Assembly: GCA_013433145.1 (NCBI GenBank)
Contig: CM024181.1
Coordinates: 3,286,001-3,350,000, forward strand
DNA: 64,000 nt
Direction: 5' to 3'
DNA from: Ascaris suum
Taxonomy: Eukaryota > Nematoda > Chromadorea > Rhabditida > Ascarididae
Below the pieces are notes generated by a model, which had not been told where the DNA came from, searched no databases, and worked only from the letters and a program-made list of their open reading frames with translations. The position numbers and the translations under genes were made by a program. The stretch's first letter is position 1; each line of letters starts with the position of its first letter. Below are positions 63,613-64,000 of the stretch, piece by piece.

Positions 63613-63824
63613 ATGAAGCACTTTGGTCTTCTTTTGGCGTCATCTTTTATCGTCGTATGTTCGGCGACATTTCGTCGTTTAACAGTGGATCCGGTTGCTT
63701 TACGGGAACGTAAAAGGGCCGAACCTCGAGTTGGTGATGAGACAATCTATGGATGGTCAACTGCTTACTATGACGTACCAATTGATAACTTCGCATTCAC
63801 CAGTGCACAGACGTATCGCATGAA
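63613..63824 (+). CDS. Second Pro-X carboxypeptidase-like (S28) gene, first exon only
   Basis: Tandem paralogue of the upstream S28 peptidase; the rest lies beyond the window. The exon encodes 70 residues plus two bases and ends at a GTGAGT donor (63825). It starts with a signal peptide (MKHFGLLLASSFIVVCSATF). The propeptide-like part RRLTVDPVALRERKRAE follows, then the S28 start motif YYDVPIDNFAFTSAQTYRMK, matching [20 protein letters not shown] of the first copy. The 3' junction has the same codon phase and position as exon 2 of that copy. The intron that splits the first copy after codon 35 is absent here, and the segment between signal peptide and motif is diverged, so this is not a recent duplicate. 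Confidence 0.92.
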
Positions 63825-64000
63825 GTGAGTTCCTTTCCGTCACTGAAAGTTCGCTTAAATGTTTCATTCCTTAAGAATCAAGAAAACACAGTGGAGGAAA
63901 AAAGAACTGGCTAAAAAGCGCTGAAAGGACCAATTCATAGTTATTCGAAAGAAATCACAATTTTTGTATCTTCAAGTACATGTTTTTGAAGAAAGCCACA
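63825..64000 (+). other. Start of intron 1 of the second S28 gene
   Basis: GTGAGT donor followed by non-coding A/T-rich sequence to the window end. Confidence 0.7.

Overview
This is nematode genomic DNA. The genes are split by many introns of about 0.2-3.5 kb, mostly with TTTCAG-type 3' splice sites. The best-recognised neighbours are cct-5 followed by a bZIP gene of the ATF-2/ATF-7 family in the same orientation, the order I recall for C. elegans C07G2.3 and C07G2.2. Gene density is low (six complete or partly visible genes plus one first exon in 64 kb). Long introns, (AT)n microsatellites and one dead non-LTR retrotransposon fit a parasitic chromadorean with a larger genome than C. elegans. 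The sequence alone does not give the species. None of the real genes is a long open reading frame: each was assembled exon by exon from protein-family similarity, splice sites and codon phase.

Layout. 1-2595: intron of a gene whose 5' end lies left of the window. 2596-11618 (+): chaperonin subunit CCT-5/epsilon, last eight exons to the stop. 13723-21549 (+): ATF-7-like bZIP factor, eleven exons, with a one-base frameshift inside the leucine zipper. 24687-27889 (-): five-exon gene for an Nnf1/PMF1-type subunit of the MIS12 kinetochore complex (C. elegans kbp-1 type). 32212-38609 (+): EF-hand rhomboid intramembrane protease with an intact Ser/His pair; its first exon or exons are not identified. 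40781-42942 (-): single-PDZ protein of the TAX1BP3/TIP-1 type, convergent with the rhomboid gene. 47620-48860: decayed CR1/jockey-like reverse transcriptase relic. 50023-58926 (+): complete 13-exon lysosomal Pro-X carboxypeptidase (family S28). 63613-63824 (+): first exon of a second S28 gene, so the family is tandemly duplicated here. The DNA between the two S28 genes holds an unidentified, apparently decayed coding segment (about 61.0-62.2 kb).

How the genes relate. They do not form a pathway: protein folding, stress and immunity transcription, chromosome segregation, membrane proteolysis, PDZ scaffolding and lysosomal or gut proteolysis. From memory, the likely C. elegans counterparts are nearly all on chromosome III, so the window looks like a piece of that ancestral linkage group rather than a functional cluster. 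cct-5 and atf-7 lie head to tail about 2.1 kb apart.

I found no CRISPR array, no convincing functional RNA gene and no clearly new molecular system. The points most worth a second look are the atf-7 zipper frameshift, the GC-AG intron in the carboxypeptidase gene, the kinetochore gene made only of small exons, the intron difference between the tandem S28 copies, and the unexplained segment between them.
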